A stretch of DNA of 12,670 nucleotides, taken from Fidelibacterota bacterium UBA7300 (lineage in GTDB: Bacteria > Fidelibacterota > Marinisomatia > Marinisomatales > UBA2128). Below, piece after piece: positions 5,863-12,670 of the stretch. The stretch covers positions 1-12,670 of the forward strand of contig DKQU01000069.1 of assembly GCA_002471865.1 (NCBI GenBank). The letters run 5' to 3'. The stretch's first letter is position 1. Each line of letters begins with the position of its first letter. The notes under the pieces are model-generated. The model did not search any database, was not told where the DNA came from, and saw only the letters and a list, made by a program, of their open reading frames with translations. Made by a program: the position numbers and the translations under genes.

Positions 5863-6216
5863 TTACTGCTGGGGCTCTTGTAGATTTACCACCAACTCAC
5901 GGTTATCATCTGATGGCCAGAGGGTAAAGGCCGTCTCAGCCTCCCGAAGTGCCTCGTCCAGCCACCCTTTCTGAACATAACTGACGGCAAGATTGTAGTG
6001 CGCTTTGGCAAGTGTGTTCAATTGTTCTCTAGGCATAGAGGCAGGATCGGATGACATCATCCTGACGACATCACGGTATTCCAAGATAGCATCGTCGTAA
6101 AGGCCCTTTTCATAATACCAGTTCCCCAGTTCGAAATGCCGATCGGGTTTATCCTGGCATCCTCCGAGGAGAAGAACAGCGGCTACAATCAAAAGTATTG
6201 TATTCATCGCTTTCAT
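5863..6216 (-). CDS. Small TPR-repeat lipoprotein
   Basis: A 117-residue protein with an N-terminal hydrophobic signal (about 5-19) ending in a lipobox-like L-G-G-C with Cys20, so it is probably lipid-anchored in an envelope membrane. The mature part is mainly two tetratricopeptide-like helical pairs: residues 27-57 (LGNWYYEKGLYDDAILEYRD) and 72-105 (AHYNLAVSYVQKGWLDEALR). Such small TPR lipoproteins serve as assembly or scaffold partners in the envelope; no specific partner is evident. ATG at 6216 is used; a second ATG three codons in is possible, but GGGAG lies 11 nt before the first. It begins 5 nt after the Bax-inhibitor-like gene and ends at the bidirectional terminator. Confidence 0.85.
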   Translation of the reverse strand: MKAMNTILLIVAAVLLLGGCQDKPDRHFELGNWYYEKGLYDDAILEYRDVVRMMSSDPASMPREQLNTLAKAHYNLAVSYVQKGWLDEALREAETAFTLWPSDDNRELVVNLQEPQQ

Positions 6217-6221
6217 AGAGT

Positions 6222-6959
6222 TTATCGCTCCCTAAGTTTAGCCAATAATCTCAATATTTCAAGATAAAGCCATATGAGTGTTACCAAAAGTCCAAAGGCG
6301 CCGTACCACTCCATATATTTGGGTGCACCGTGTTCAGCCCCTTCTTCTATGAAGTCAAAATCCATTACCAGATTCAGTGCGGCGATGACAACAACAAAAG
6401 CACTGAAGAGGATTCCCATAGGACCACTGGAATGAATCATGGGAAATTGTATGCCGAAAAAACCCATAACGATGCTGACGATGTAAACGAAGGCGATGCC
6501 GCCTGTGGCAGCTGAAACACCCAACTTAAAGTTTTCCGTCGCCTTTATGAGTCCTGAGCGATACGCCAAAAGTAGAGCGCCTAATGTCCCAAAGGTGAGA
6601 AAAACCGCCTGCTGGACAATACCGGGATACATGGATTCGAATATGCGGGAGATCCCTCCAAGAAACAGACCCTCCAGAACAGCATAGACCGGCACAGTAT
6701 AAGGAGCGGCTGTTTTCTTGAAAATTGTAATGAGTGCTACAATGAATCCGCCTAATGCTCCGATCCAGATAAGCCCACCAGCTTCAGGGCTGTTCCATGT
6801 GAGTGTAGCGGCAGCCATAAGCAACAACAACGCCAGCCCTGTCTTGTTTACGGTTCCCTGGATGGTCATGGCGCTGGCAGCATCTGCCCTGCCAAGTTCC
6901 ATAAAGACCTTGGAGGTGAGAGCCGGGTTGCCTGATCTAAGTGCTAAATGTCGAGCCAT
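6222..6959 (-). CDS. Bax inhibitor-1/YccA family membrane protein
   Basis: A 245-residue protein of the bacterial BI-1-like family (the PF12811-type subgroup by its N-terminus RSGNPAL at 8-14 and MTIQGTVNKTGLALLLL at 31-47). About seven hydrophobic helices follow, at roughly 39-55, 62-80, 87-105, 116-134, 148-170, 179-199 and 217-239. MDFDFIEEGAEHGAPKYMEWYG (199-220) contains the conserved acidic cluster that in characterised BI-1 proteins such as Bacillus YetJ relates to pH-sensitive calcium leak. The physiological role in bacteria is uncertain. ATG at 6959-6957 has no clear Shine-Dalgarno sequence; the conserved family start near RSGNPAL supports it. It leads a two-gene unit with the TPR lipoprotein. 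Confidence 0.92.
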   Translation of the reverse strand: MARHLALRSGNPALTSKVFMELGRADAASAMTIQGTVNKTGLALLLLMAAATLTWNSPEAGGLIWIGALGGFIVALITIFKKTAAPYTVPVYAVLEGLFLGGISRIFESMYPGIVQQAVFLTFGTLGALLLAYRSGLIKATENFKLGVSAATGGIAFVYIVSIVMGFFGIQFPMIHSSGPMGILFSAFVVVIAALNLVMDFDFIEEGAEHGAPKYMEWYGAFGLLVTLIWLYLEILRLLAKLRER

Positions 6960-7222
6960 TGAATATCTGAGTGAAGTTGTTTGAAATTTACTTCTCTGAG
7001 GAAGAAATTCAAGGTGAAAAGTCTTTGATTAAAAACTGTTGTGGTATTGGCTGACAGACACTCCTTTTTCGAAATTATTGTAACAAGTGGATATGAAGCG
7101 ATTTAAGGTGTTTTAAACTCGGTTGCATTTTGTGGATTAAGTTTATGGTAATCGGTGACTTCTGTAGTGTTTGAAATGATATTAACAGATGATGATTTTA
7201 TATCATTGATTTTCTCCATGAT
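6960..7222. other. Gene-free stretch upstream of the Bax-inhibitor-like gene
   Basis: This 263-nt AT-rich region holds no convincing gene. It contains an extended -10-like TGTTACAAT on the minus strand (7085-7077) that could start the Bax-inhibitor/TPR transcript near 7070, an orphan purine-rich GAAAAAGGAG (7070-7061) with no ATG at a usable distance, and an inverted repeat AATGATAT/ATATCATT (7175-7182 and 7200-7207) just past the MFS stop. No T-run follows that repeat in the minus direction, so it is at best a weak terminator of the transporter pair. Confidence 0.5.
7077..7085 (-). promoter_or_regulatory. Possible extended -10 promoter for the Bax-inhibitor/TPR unit
   Basis: TG-T-TACAAT on the minus strand fits an extended -10 element; no good -35 lies 16-18 bases upstream. 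The predicted leader would be about 110 nt. Weak evidence. Confidence 0.25.
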
Positions 7223-8494
7223 TTAAGATATCGGCTCCCTCGGTATAGGCACCTCCCGAAGGGTGCGAGGTTCCTTAGTCAGAAAGATGAGAGCCAGTAT
7301 CCCGGCGATCAAGATAAAGCCGATAACTATTAAGACTGGTGGAATAGAGCCAGTGGAGATAAATAGTCCTGAGAGCAGAATGGCAATAAGGACGAATGGG
7401 GCTGTGAGTGTGTCGATGAGGGCGAAGTATATTTTCTTGTCTTTGTCACCGGCGAACTCGTACACAAGACTCATGGCAGAAGTCATAAATCCTCCTTTTC
7501 CGACACCCATAAAAACAAATATGAGGTATGCGTGCCAAAGTGTTTCGGCCAGCAGCGCTGAGATGAGCGCCCCCAGGTAGGCGAGGAAAGATATTGCCAT
7601 GGCGTGCTTGTGCCCGAAACGGTCGCCGATTCTGCCAGCCAGGAAACTGGAAAATCCACTGGCAGCTACCATCAGAGCAGTAAATATTCCCGCCTCACTG
7701 ATGTGGAAATCAAGCTTATCTTGTGCGTGAACGGCATACAGCGGAATTGCAGCGTAGTTGGCAGTGAGGATGATACGGCTCAGAATGTAGTTTCGGAAAT
7801 TGTGGTCTGTTTTCATGATACCTTTCAACACTGTCGTGAACTGTGTAAAGGAATGAGCCCTCTCACTTACTGGACGGGGTCGCGACCGGTAGGGGATAAA
7901 GAGCAGGATTGCTCCCAGAATACAGACAGCATAGATGAGGAACCCAATCCCGATGTATGGTATTGGGTCGGGCTTGTCAATCAGACGGTTGACAACAAAA
8001 CCACCCACAAATCCCGCCACGCTGCTGCCGGCAAATGATATACCAAAGAAGGACCCCCGCCGTTCGGCAAGGTGAACTGTTTCAAGGAAATCGGCCCAGA
8101 TGGGCAGTACAATCCCAACGCCCAGGGTAAACAGGATGTAACAAATGTAATAAAATATCCATGCATTCGGGCCGTGGGGGCCCATGAAGGCAAAGACAAA
8201 GCCCGCTGTGAATATGGGCGGCAGAAGCAACATGTGAATCAGAACGGTAGCTAGTTTCAGATTGCGAATTCGTGAGCCGTAAAAAGCTGAGAATATCTGG
8301 GGGATGGCCATACCAATTATGAATACACCCGCCACCGATCCAACCACTATTTTCGGGGCGTTTAGTGTCGCAAGAAAAAGGGGGACAATCGCTTCCAAGG
8401 AGTGAAAAGCGACACCGAACCCCCAGAACATTTCATGGAAAATATTCAGAAGAAGATTCCGATTATGGTCTCGGACTGTGAAAGGTGCTGTCAA
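7223..8494 (-). CDS. Major facilitator superfamily transporter
   Basis: A 423-residue, twelve-helix MFS permease of the inner membrane. The loop between helices 8 and 9 region carries the classical motif A form GRIGDRFGHK (287-296). Another conserved-looking stretch is the segment around 131-152, PIWADFLETVHLAERRGSFF, where RRG followed by a helix start is common in bacterial MFS exporters of unassigned substrate. A long basic linker (202-230) between helices 6 and 7 is the usual central loop. The substrate cannot be deduced. The start is TTG at 8494-8492 inside a TTGA overlap with the stop of the upstream EamA gene; the next ATG lies 21 codons in and would cut into the first helix. No Shine-Dalgarno sequence is visible, so reinitiation after the EamA stop is likely. 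Confidence 0.88.
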   Translation of the reverse strand: MTAPFTVRDHNRNLLLNIFHEMFWGFGVAFHSLEAIVPLFLATLNAPKIVVGSVAGVFIIGMAIPQIFSAFYGSRIRNLKLATVLIHMLLLPPIFTAGFVFAFMGPHGPNAWIFYYICYILFTLGVGIVLPIWADFLETVHLAERRGSFFGISFAGSSVAGFVGGFVVNRLIDKPDPIPYIGIGFLIYAVCILGAILLFIPYRSRPRPVSERAHSFTQFTTVLKGIMKTDHNFRNYILSRIILTANYAAIPLYAVHAQDKLDFHISEAGIFTALMVAASGFSSFLAGRIGDRFGHKHAMAISFLAYLGALISALLAETLWHAYLIFVFMGVGKGGFMTSAMSLVYEFAGDKDKKIYFALIDTLTAPFVLIAILLSGLFISTGSIPPVLIVIGFILIAGILALIFLTKEPRTLREVPIPREPIS

Positions 8495-9399
8495 GAATTG
8501 TCTGTTTGCGGTTCTCTAGGGAGTGTTATAGAAATAGCCAGCAGGAGCATCGCGCCTAAAATCTGCATCGGTTGAAGGATACTACCCTTAAGCACCCAAT
8601 CAAATATAACGGCTGTAAAAGGCCAGAATAGTTCGTAGATGGCTGAGTGACCGGCGGGGACTTTCTTCAATCCAAAGTAGTAGATAAAGAGAGCTACGCT
8701 GCCTGTAGAAAAGACAATGATCAAGATGGTAATCCATTGGTTTGAGCTAAGTGCAAAGAGATCAGAGCGGTTACGGAGGGAGAGGAAAACAGTACCGGCT
8801 ACGATTGCTGTTACCCACAAGCGCAGTGCAGTCAATGTGAAGAAAGAGAGCCGTTTGAGTGCGTGTTTACCGAGAACTGTGGAACTACCCCACGCGAAAG
8901 CGGCGACAAAAGCGAGCAAAGATGCAACCATTGTTTTTTCACTCATTTCACCAATTGAATTTGCTCCGAATGTTACCAGGTATCCTCCCAGTAGAGCGAC
9001 AGAAGCCATAATAAGAAATCGCTTCGTTAATTTTTCTTTGAGGATGATCGCCGCTAGGGTGATTGCAAAAAGAGGCTGTAGCTTTTGGATCAGCACCACT
9101 ACAGACAGATCAATGAAATCCACGTAGCTAAGTGCTTTAGTGTAGGCGACAGTACCTACAATACCGCCCAGAACGGATACCCACGCCACTGAAATCCACG
9201 CCCGCTCCCGCATAGCAGTCACTTCCTTCCATCCGCGAATAAGAACTGGTAGGAAGACAACAGCTCCGATGGCATGTTCCAGTAAAATGATTTGAAAGGC
9301 GGGAACGTCGCTGAGGTTTTGACGCAGAAGGCCGTCTATTGCCCACAACACCGCGGCCAACATTACGGCTCCAGGGCCCAAGTACTTCGCTGCTTTCAT
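8491..9399 (-). CDS. EamA/DMT family transporter
   Basis: A drug/metabolite transporter with ten predicted helices arranged as two EamA repeats: residues about 6-140, opening with GPGAVMLAAVLWAIDGLLR, and about 155-295, opening with SLLAFVAAFAWGSSTVLGKHAL. The family exports or imports amino acids, nucleosides and other metabolites across the inner membrane; the substrate is unknown. I place the start at ATG 9399-9397 (MKAAKYLG, 302 residues) because the helix pattern of the family begins right there; an in-frame GTG at 9435-9433 would add twelve polar residues. Neither start has a good ribosome site. Its TGA overlaps the TTG of the MFS gene by four bases, so the two are cotranscribed. It is divergent from mfd. 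Confidence 0.9.
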   Translation of the reverse strand: MKAAKYLGPGAVMLAAVLWAIDGLLRQNLSDVPAFQIILLEHAIGAVVFLPVLIRGWKEVTAMRERAWISVAWVSVLGGIVGTVAYTKALSYVDFIDLSVVVLIQKLQPLFAITLAAIILKEKLTKRFLIMASVALLGGYLVTFGANSIGEMSEKTMVASLLAFVAAFAWGSSTVLGKHALKRLSFFTLTALRLWVTAIVAGTVFLSLRNRSDLFALSSNQWITILIIVFSTGSVALFIYYFGLKKVPAGHSAIYELFWPFTAVIFDWVLKGSILQPMQILGAMLLLAISITLPREPQTDNS

Positions 9400-9472
9400 A
9401 GTAAGAAATTTACCATGATACCCTTGTACTGCCACACGTTATCTTCAAAGTAGATTGTTTGACTGACTTCCG

Positions 9473-9502
9473 AATACAACTCGTTATCCGTAATATTGTA
9501 AA
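9473..9502 (-). promoter_or_regulatory. Possible promoter of the EamA-MFS transporter pair
   Basis: On the minus strand TTTACA (9502-9497, five of six) is followed after 18 bases by TGTATT (9478-9473, four of six), predicting a start near 9466. The mfd/EamA gap is only 77 nt to the GTG at 9435, so this promoter would sit directly beside the mfd start. Moderate -35, weak -10. Confidence 0.3.
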
Positions 9503-9512
9503 CTAAAAATTA

Positions 9513-12500
9513 GTGAAACAGTTAACAGACATAAAGAGTGCCTTTCGGCGCACATTGCCAATGGAGGAGATTTTGTCCTCTGTTGCTCGTGGAGGAGCAG
9601 CTACTGTAGAACATCTTGTAGGATCCACGCCGTCACTTTTTGTTAAAATACTTGCTGAAGAGACTCCCCAACTGCTGGTTATCACTCCCGATGAAGAAGC
9701 AGCCAAGCTCATGCTGTCGGATTTGGAATCGCTGTGTGCCCGAGGAACGCTCTTCTTCCCGGCTTTGGGGCTTGATCCTGAAGATCCAGAGCGGGTGGTG
9801 GATACGGCTCTTCTTGTGCAGCGCTCAGAGGTGTTGGATCGTCTCAGCCTAGCACGACGATTTATATTAGTAGCCAGCGCCAATGCGGTTATTGAGAAAG
9901 TAGCTTCGGCGGATATGTTTCGTGATCGCGTTGTAGACATTCGGAAGGGTAATCGCTTAGAACCTCACGGACTAAAAGCAAAACTGGTGGAGCAGGGGTA
10001 CGACCTCGTCGGATTTGTAGATGAACCGGGAGAGGTTGCGGTCAGGGGTGGCATCGTGGATGTCTTTTCTTTCTCTGGACATCTGCCGGTAAGGTTGGAA
10101 TTTTTCGGGGATAAAGTAGAGTCCATCCGAGAGTTTGATCCTAGCACACAGCGGTCAGTGGAATCGCTGGATAAAATACGCATTATACCTAATGCAAGTG
10201 AGATGCCTGCTGAACGAATGATGTCTCTGTTATCTCATTTGCCGAAAGAATCGACGGTAATTCTCCAACAGCCGGGAATGGTAATGGCAGCAGTGGAAGA
10301 ACGCGACCGAACGGGCAAACGGGCAGAACAACTGTTCCTTTCGGCTAATGAATTTGTTCTACAAGTGGAGGAGAGATCTCGACTTTTTCTCGGTTCGACG
10401 GAGCGACTGCAGTCAGATGCTTCTTTTGTTCTTGATGCCCGTCCCCAGCCGGATTTTAATTCCTCCATAAAACTGCTTCGCCAAGACCTTCAACGGCTTT
10501 CTCAAGAAGGTGTCGAAACTCTCATATTATGCGATAGTGATAATCAGCAAAGCCGACTTCAAGAGTTGCTGGGCGAGACGACATCGAGCCTCAAGTACAA
10601 TTTGACTGTAGAGAGTTTGCATTCAGGATTTGTACTCCCCGGTGAAGGAGTAGCGGTTTACACCGATCATCAAATTTTCAATCGATATTTTAGGGCGAAG
10701 CGCCAGAGCAAACGATATCATCGCGGACTTTCGTTCAAGGAGATGCGCGATCTCCATCGTGAAGATCTTGTCGTACATGATGATTTTGGAATCGGTCGAT
10801 TTATGGGATTTCAGACCATCCAAGTAGAAAAGACTCCACACGAAGTGGTGGTGTTAGAATATAGTGACGGCGCTCGGCTGAATGTCCACGTCAGTGCGGT
10901 GCATAAGGTGAATAAGTATTCCGGTCGGGAAGGGTCGGAGGCACAGATTTCTCGACTTGGTTCCGGCGAATGGGCTCGCAAGAAAGCTCGTACGAAAAGA
11001 CGTCTGAAAGATATTACGGATGGGCTCATAAAACTCTACGCTAAACGCCGAATGCAGAAAGCTCAAGCCTCTGCACCGGATGGGCACTGGCAGACAGAAA
11101 TAGAAGCCCGCTTTGAGTTTGAAGAGACACCGGATCAGATGACTGCCATCAAGGAAGTAAAACGCGACATGGAAAAAAGCGCCGCCATGGATCGATTGGT
11201 ATGCGGAGACGTCGGCTTTGGCAAGACGGAAGTGGCGATCAGAGCGGCATTCAAGACGGTCATGAATGGACAGCAAGTTGCGGTTATCGCTCCCACAACT
11301 ATTTTGGTGGATCAGCATTCCAGAACGTTCAACAGGCGCATGCAAGATTTTCCAGTGCGGATTGAGAGTCTCTCCCGATTCCGGAGTAGTGCCGATCTGA
11401 AGAAAATCACAGCGGATATTTCTACTGGAAACATTGACATTGCCATTGGGACTCACCGGTTGGTTTCCAAGGATGTACAGTTTAAGAATCTTGGTTTGCT
11501 GGTAATTGATGAGGAGCAGCGGTTCGGCGTTACTGTGAAAGAAAAACTTAAGGAACTCCGCGCCACAGTAGATGTGCTGACATTAACTGCTACACCAATC
11601 CCACGGACGCTTCAGTTTTCTCTCTTGGGAGTGAGGGATTTGAGTATCATCCAGACACCACCGCAGAATCGTCAACCTATCGACACGGAAATTCATGTAT
11701 ACAATCCGCTCATAATTCGCCGAGCCATCACCAGCGAATTAGCGAGAAATGGGCAGGTGTTCTTCATTCACAACCGCGTGAAAGACATAGAAGAGATGGC
11801 GGCGAAAGTGCGGGATGAAGTACCGGCGGCACACATCCGTGTGGCGCATGGGCAGATGAAACCGGCTTATCTGCAGAAAATCGTGGCAGATTTCTACCGC
11901 GGAAAATTCGACATTCTCGTTTCGACCAATATCGTAGAGAACGGAATTGATATCGCCAACGCCAATACCATGATTATCAATCGAGCGGACAGGTTCGGTT
12001 TGGCGGAACTGCATCAATTGCGCGGCCGCGTGGGTCGCTCTGACCGGAAAGGACACTGCCTACTCCTTACACCACCGCTGAACCGGATTACGCGGGATGC
12101 CCGGAAGCGCCTTATGGCTCTGGAAGAGTTCTCGGATTTAGGCTCAGGTTTCAGCATCGCTATGAGGGATCTGGACATACGAGGCGCCGGAAACATTTTG
12201 GGAGCAGAGCAAAGCGGCTACATCAACGATCTTGGATACGAGATGTATATGCGTATTCTGGAAGATGCTGTAAGGGAGTTGAAAGAGGATCAGGGTGTGA
12301 CTTCTATAGAAACTCCTCACCACTCGAAGATTGAGACGAGTGTGGATGTGGATGTCCCGGCTCTGCTTGAAGAGTATTATGTGGAGGACAGCATTGAGCG
12401 GTTTAATCTCTATCGACGGTTATCTCAGGCGATGACGGAAGCTGAGGTGGAGGAATGGGAGCGGGAATTGAGAGATCGCTTCGGCCCTCTGCCGGAGAAT

Positions 12501-12670
12501 GCCCGAAATCTCACCGTTGCGGCTAGGATGAAATTATTCGCCTCAGGTGTAGGTCTGGTGAATGTCGTTGTGAAAGGTAGAGAAATGATTCTCCACTGCC
12601 CTGATAAGGAATCGGAAGCGGGGAAGGAGTTTTATGAAGCAGGCGGCTTTGAAAAATTACTGAAGAAACT
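9513..12670 (+). CDS. mfd: Transcription-repair coupling factor Mfd (C-terminus beyond window)
   Basis: An open frame of 1052 codons runs off the right edge; E. coli Mfd has 1148 residues, so only the last part of the TRCF domain is missing. Mfd displaces RNA polymerase stalled at lesions and recruits UvrA. The UvrB-like module holds GEVAVRGGIVDVF (173-185) and VRLEFFGD (193-200); Arg178, Arg194 and Phe198 match E. coli UvrA contacts Arg165, Arg181 and Phe185 (from memory). The RNA-polymerase-interaction domain begins near 418 (DLVVHDDFGIGRF). The translocase has Walker A GDVGFGKT (565-572), DEEQ (666-669), TATPIPRT and QLRGRVGRS (835-843). The D7 domain follows from about 950. GTG at 9513 is the probable start, right after an in-frame TAA at 9504; ATG at 9561 is the alternative. 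Neither has a Shine-Dalgarno sequence. No frameshift or internal stop is seen. Confidence 0.97.
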   Translation, partial: MKQLTDIKSAFRRTLPMEEILSSVARGGAATVEHLVGSTPSLFVKILAEETPQLLVITPDEEAAKLMLSDLESLCARGTLFFPALGLDPEDPERVVDTALLVQRSEVLDRLSLARRFILVASANAVIEKVASADMFRDRVVDIRKGNRLEPHGLKAKLVEQGYDLVGFVDEPGEVAVRGGIVDVFSFSGHLPVRLEFFGDKVESIREFDPSTQRSVESLDKIRIIPNASEMPAERMMSLLSHLPKESTVILQQPGMVMAAVEERDRTGKRAEQLFLSANEFVLQVEERSRLFLGSTERLQSDASFVLDARPQPDFNSSIKLLRQDLQRLSQEGVETLILCDSDNQQSRLQELLGETTSSLKYNLTVESLHSGFVLPGEGVAVYTDHQIFNRYFRAKRQSKRYHRGLSFKEMRDLHREDLVVHDDFGIGRFMGFQTIQVEKTPHEVVVLEYSDGARLNVHVSAVHKVNKYSGREGSEAQISRLGSGEWARKKARTKRRLKDITDGLIKLYAKRRMQKAQASAPDGHWQTEIEARFEFEETPDQMTAIKEVKRDMEKSAAMDRLVCGDVGFGKTEVAIRAAFKTVMNGQQVAVIAPTTILVDQHSRTFNRRMQDFPVRIESLSRFRSSADLKKITADISTGNIDIAIGTHRLVSKDVQFKNLGLLVIDEEQRFGVTVKEKLKELRATVDVLTLTATPIPRTLQFSLLGVRDLSIIQTPPQNRQPIDTEIHVYNPLIIRRAITSELARNGQVFFIHNRVKDIEEMAAKVRDEVPAAHIRVAHGQMKPAYLQKIVADFYRGKFDILVSTNIVENGIDIANANTMIINRADRFGLAELHQLRGRVGRSDRKGHCLLLTPPLNRITRDARKRLMALEEFSDLGSGFSIAMRDLDIRGAGNILGAEQSGYINDLGYEMYMRILEDAVRELKEDQGVTSIETPHHSKIETSVDVDVPALLEEYYVEDSIERFNLYRRLSQAMTEAEVEEWERELRDRFGPLPENARNLTVAARMKLFASGVGLVNVVVKGREMILHCPDKESEAGKEFYEAGGFEKLLKK

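Noticed and set aside
7176..7226. 16-codon plus-strand mini-ORF (starts MILTDDD) past the MFS stop
   Set aside because: No ribosome site, very short, and AT-rich chance frames of this size are common.
7604..8038. 144-codon open frame on the plus strand inside the MFS gene
   Set aside because: Antisense to membrane helices; composition (rich in Ser, Val, Asn, Gln) reflects the opposite strand and shows no family signature.
8717..9127. 136-codon open frame on the plus strand inside the EamA gene
   Set aside because: Basic, low-complexity composition typical of the complement of hydrophobic codons; the EamA frame is clearly the real gene.
10854..11456. 200-codon open frame on the minus strand inside mfd
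   Set aside because: It lies fully antisense to the conserved RNA-polymerase-interaction and translocase domains of Mfd, has no ribosome site and no recognisable domain; it is a shadow of the coding frame.
1..12670. Defence system, prophage, CRISPR array, transposon or biosynthetic cluster
   Set aside because: All genes are accounted for by housekeeping, membrane or lipid families; no repeats with spacers, no transposase or integrase motifs, no terminal inverted repeats and no tRNA attachment site were seen.

Overview
The window looks like a chromosomal housekeeping stretch from a Gram-negative bacterium of moderate GC. A lipoprotein signal (5863-6216) supports a Gram-negative cell. The Mfd protein carries wording I associate with the Bacteroidetes/FCB group (for example KYSGREG after the RNA-polymerase-interaction domain, TLTATPIPRTLQFSLLG, and VAHGQM). 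My best guess is an FCB-group marine lineage such as Candidatus Marinimicrobia (SAR406), but this rests on remembered family resemblance, not a search. Most leaders lack a clear Shine-Dalgarno sequence; fabA, the divergent reductase and the 163-aa membrane protein are exceptions.

Region 1 (1-4782, minus strand) is one tightly packed gene run, read right to left. It contains fabA (unsaturated fatty acid synthesis), ychF (universal P-loop ATPase), a four-helix membrane protein of unknown function, a TIGR02206/TMEM164-like membrane protein, a VOC/glyoxalase-fold protein, a membrane-anchored PAF-acetylhydrolase-like serine hydrolase, and at the left edge the first 23 codons of a DUF503 protein. 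Gaps are 5-13 nt, with one TGATG junction, so translation is probably coupled. A 53-nt gap precedes the DUF503 gene.

Region 2 (4783-5008) is the shared control region between fabA and a divergent SDR enoyl-ACP-reductase-like gene (5009-5788, plus strand). It holds candidate promoters on both strands whose -10 boxes overlap, and two inverted repeats that could be operators or leader hairpins. The reductase gene ends at a strong hairpin that reads as a terminator on both strands and also serves the convergent pair that follows.

Region 3 (5813-7222): a Bax inhibitor-1/YccA-type membrane protein and a small TPR lipoprotein, adjacent on the minus strand, behind a 263-nt gene-free leader. Region 4 (7223-9435): an EamA/DMT transporter followed by an MFS transporter on the minus strand, joined by a TTGA stop/start overlap. 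Region 5 (9513-12670): mfd, the transcription-repair coupling factor, on the plus strand, open to the right edge (1052 codons visible).

I see no RNA genes, CRISPR, insertion sequences, phage genes or defence system. The most interesting material is the lipid theme: fabA opposite a FabI/FabL-like reductase under possible shared control, and downstream a TMEM164-like protein with conserved Cys/His next to a PAF-acetylhydrolase-like lipase.
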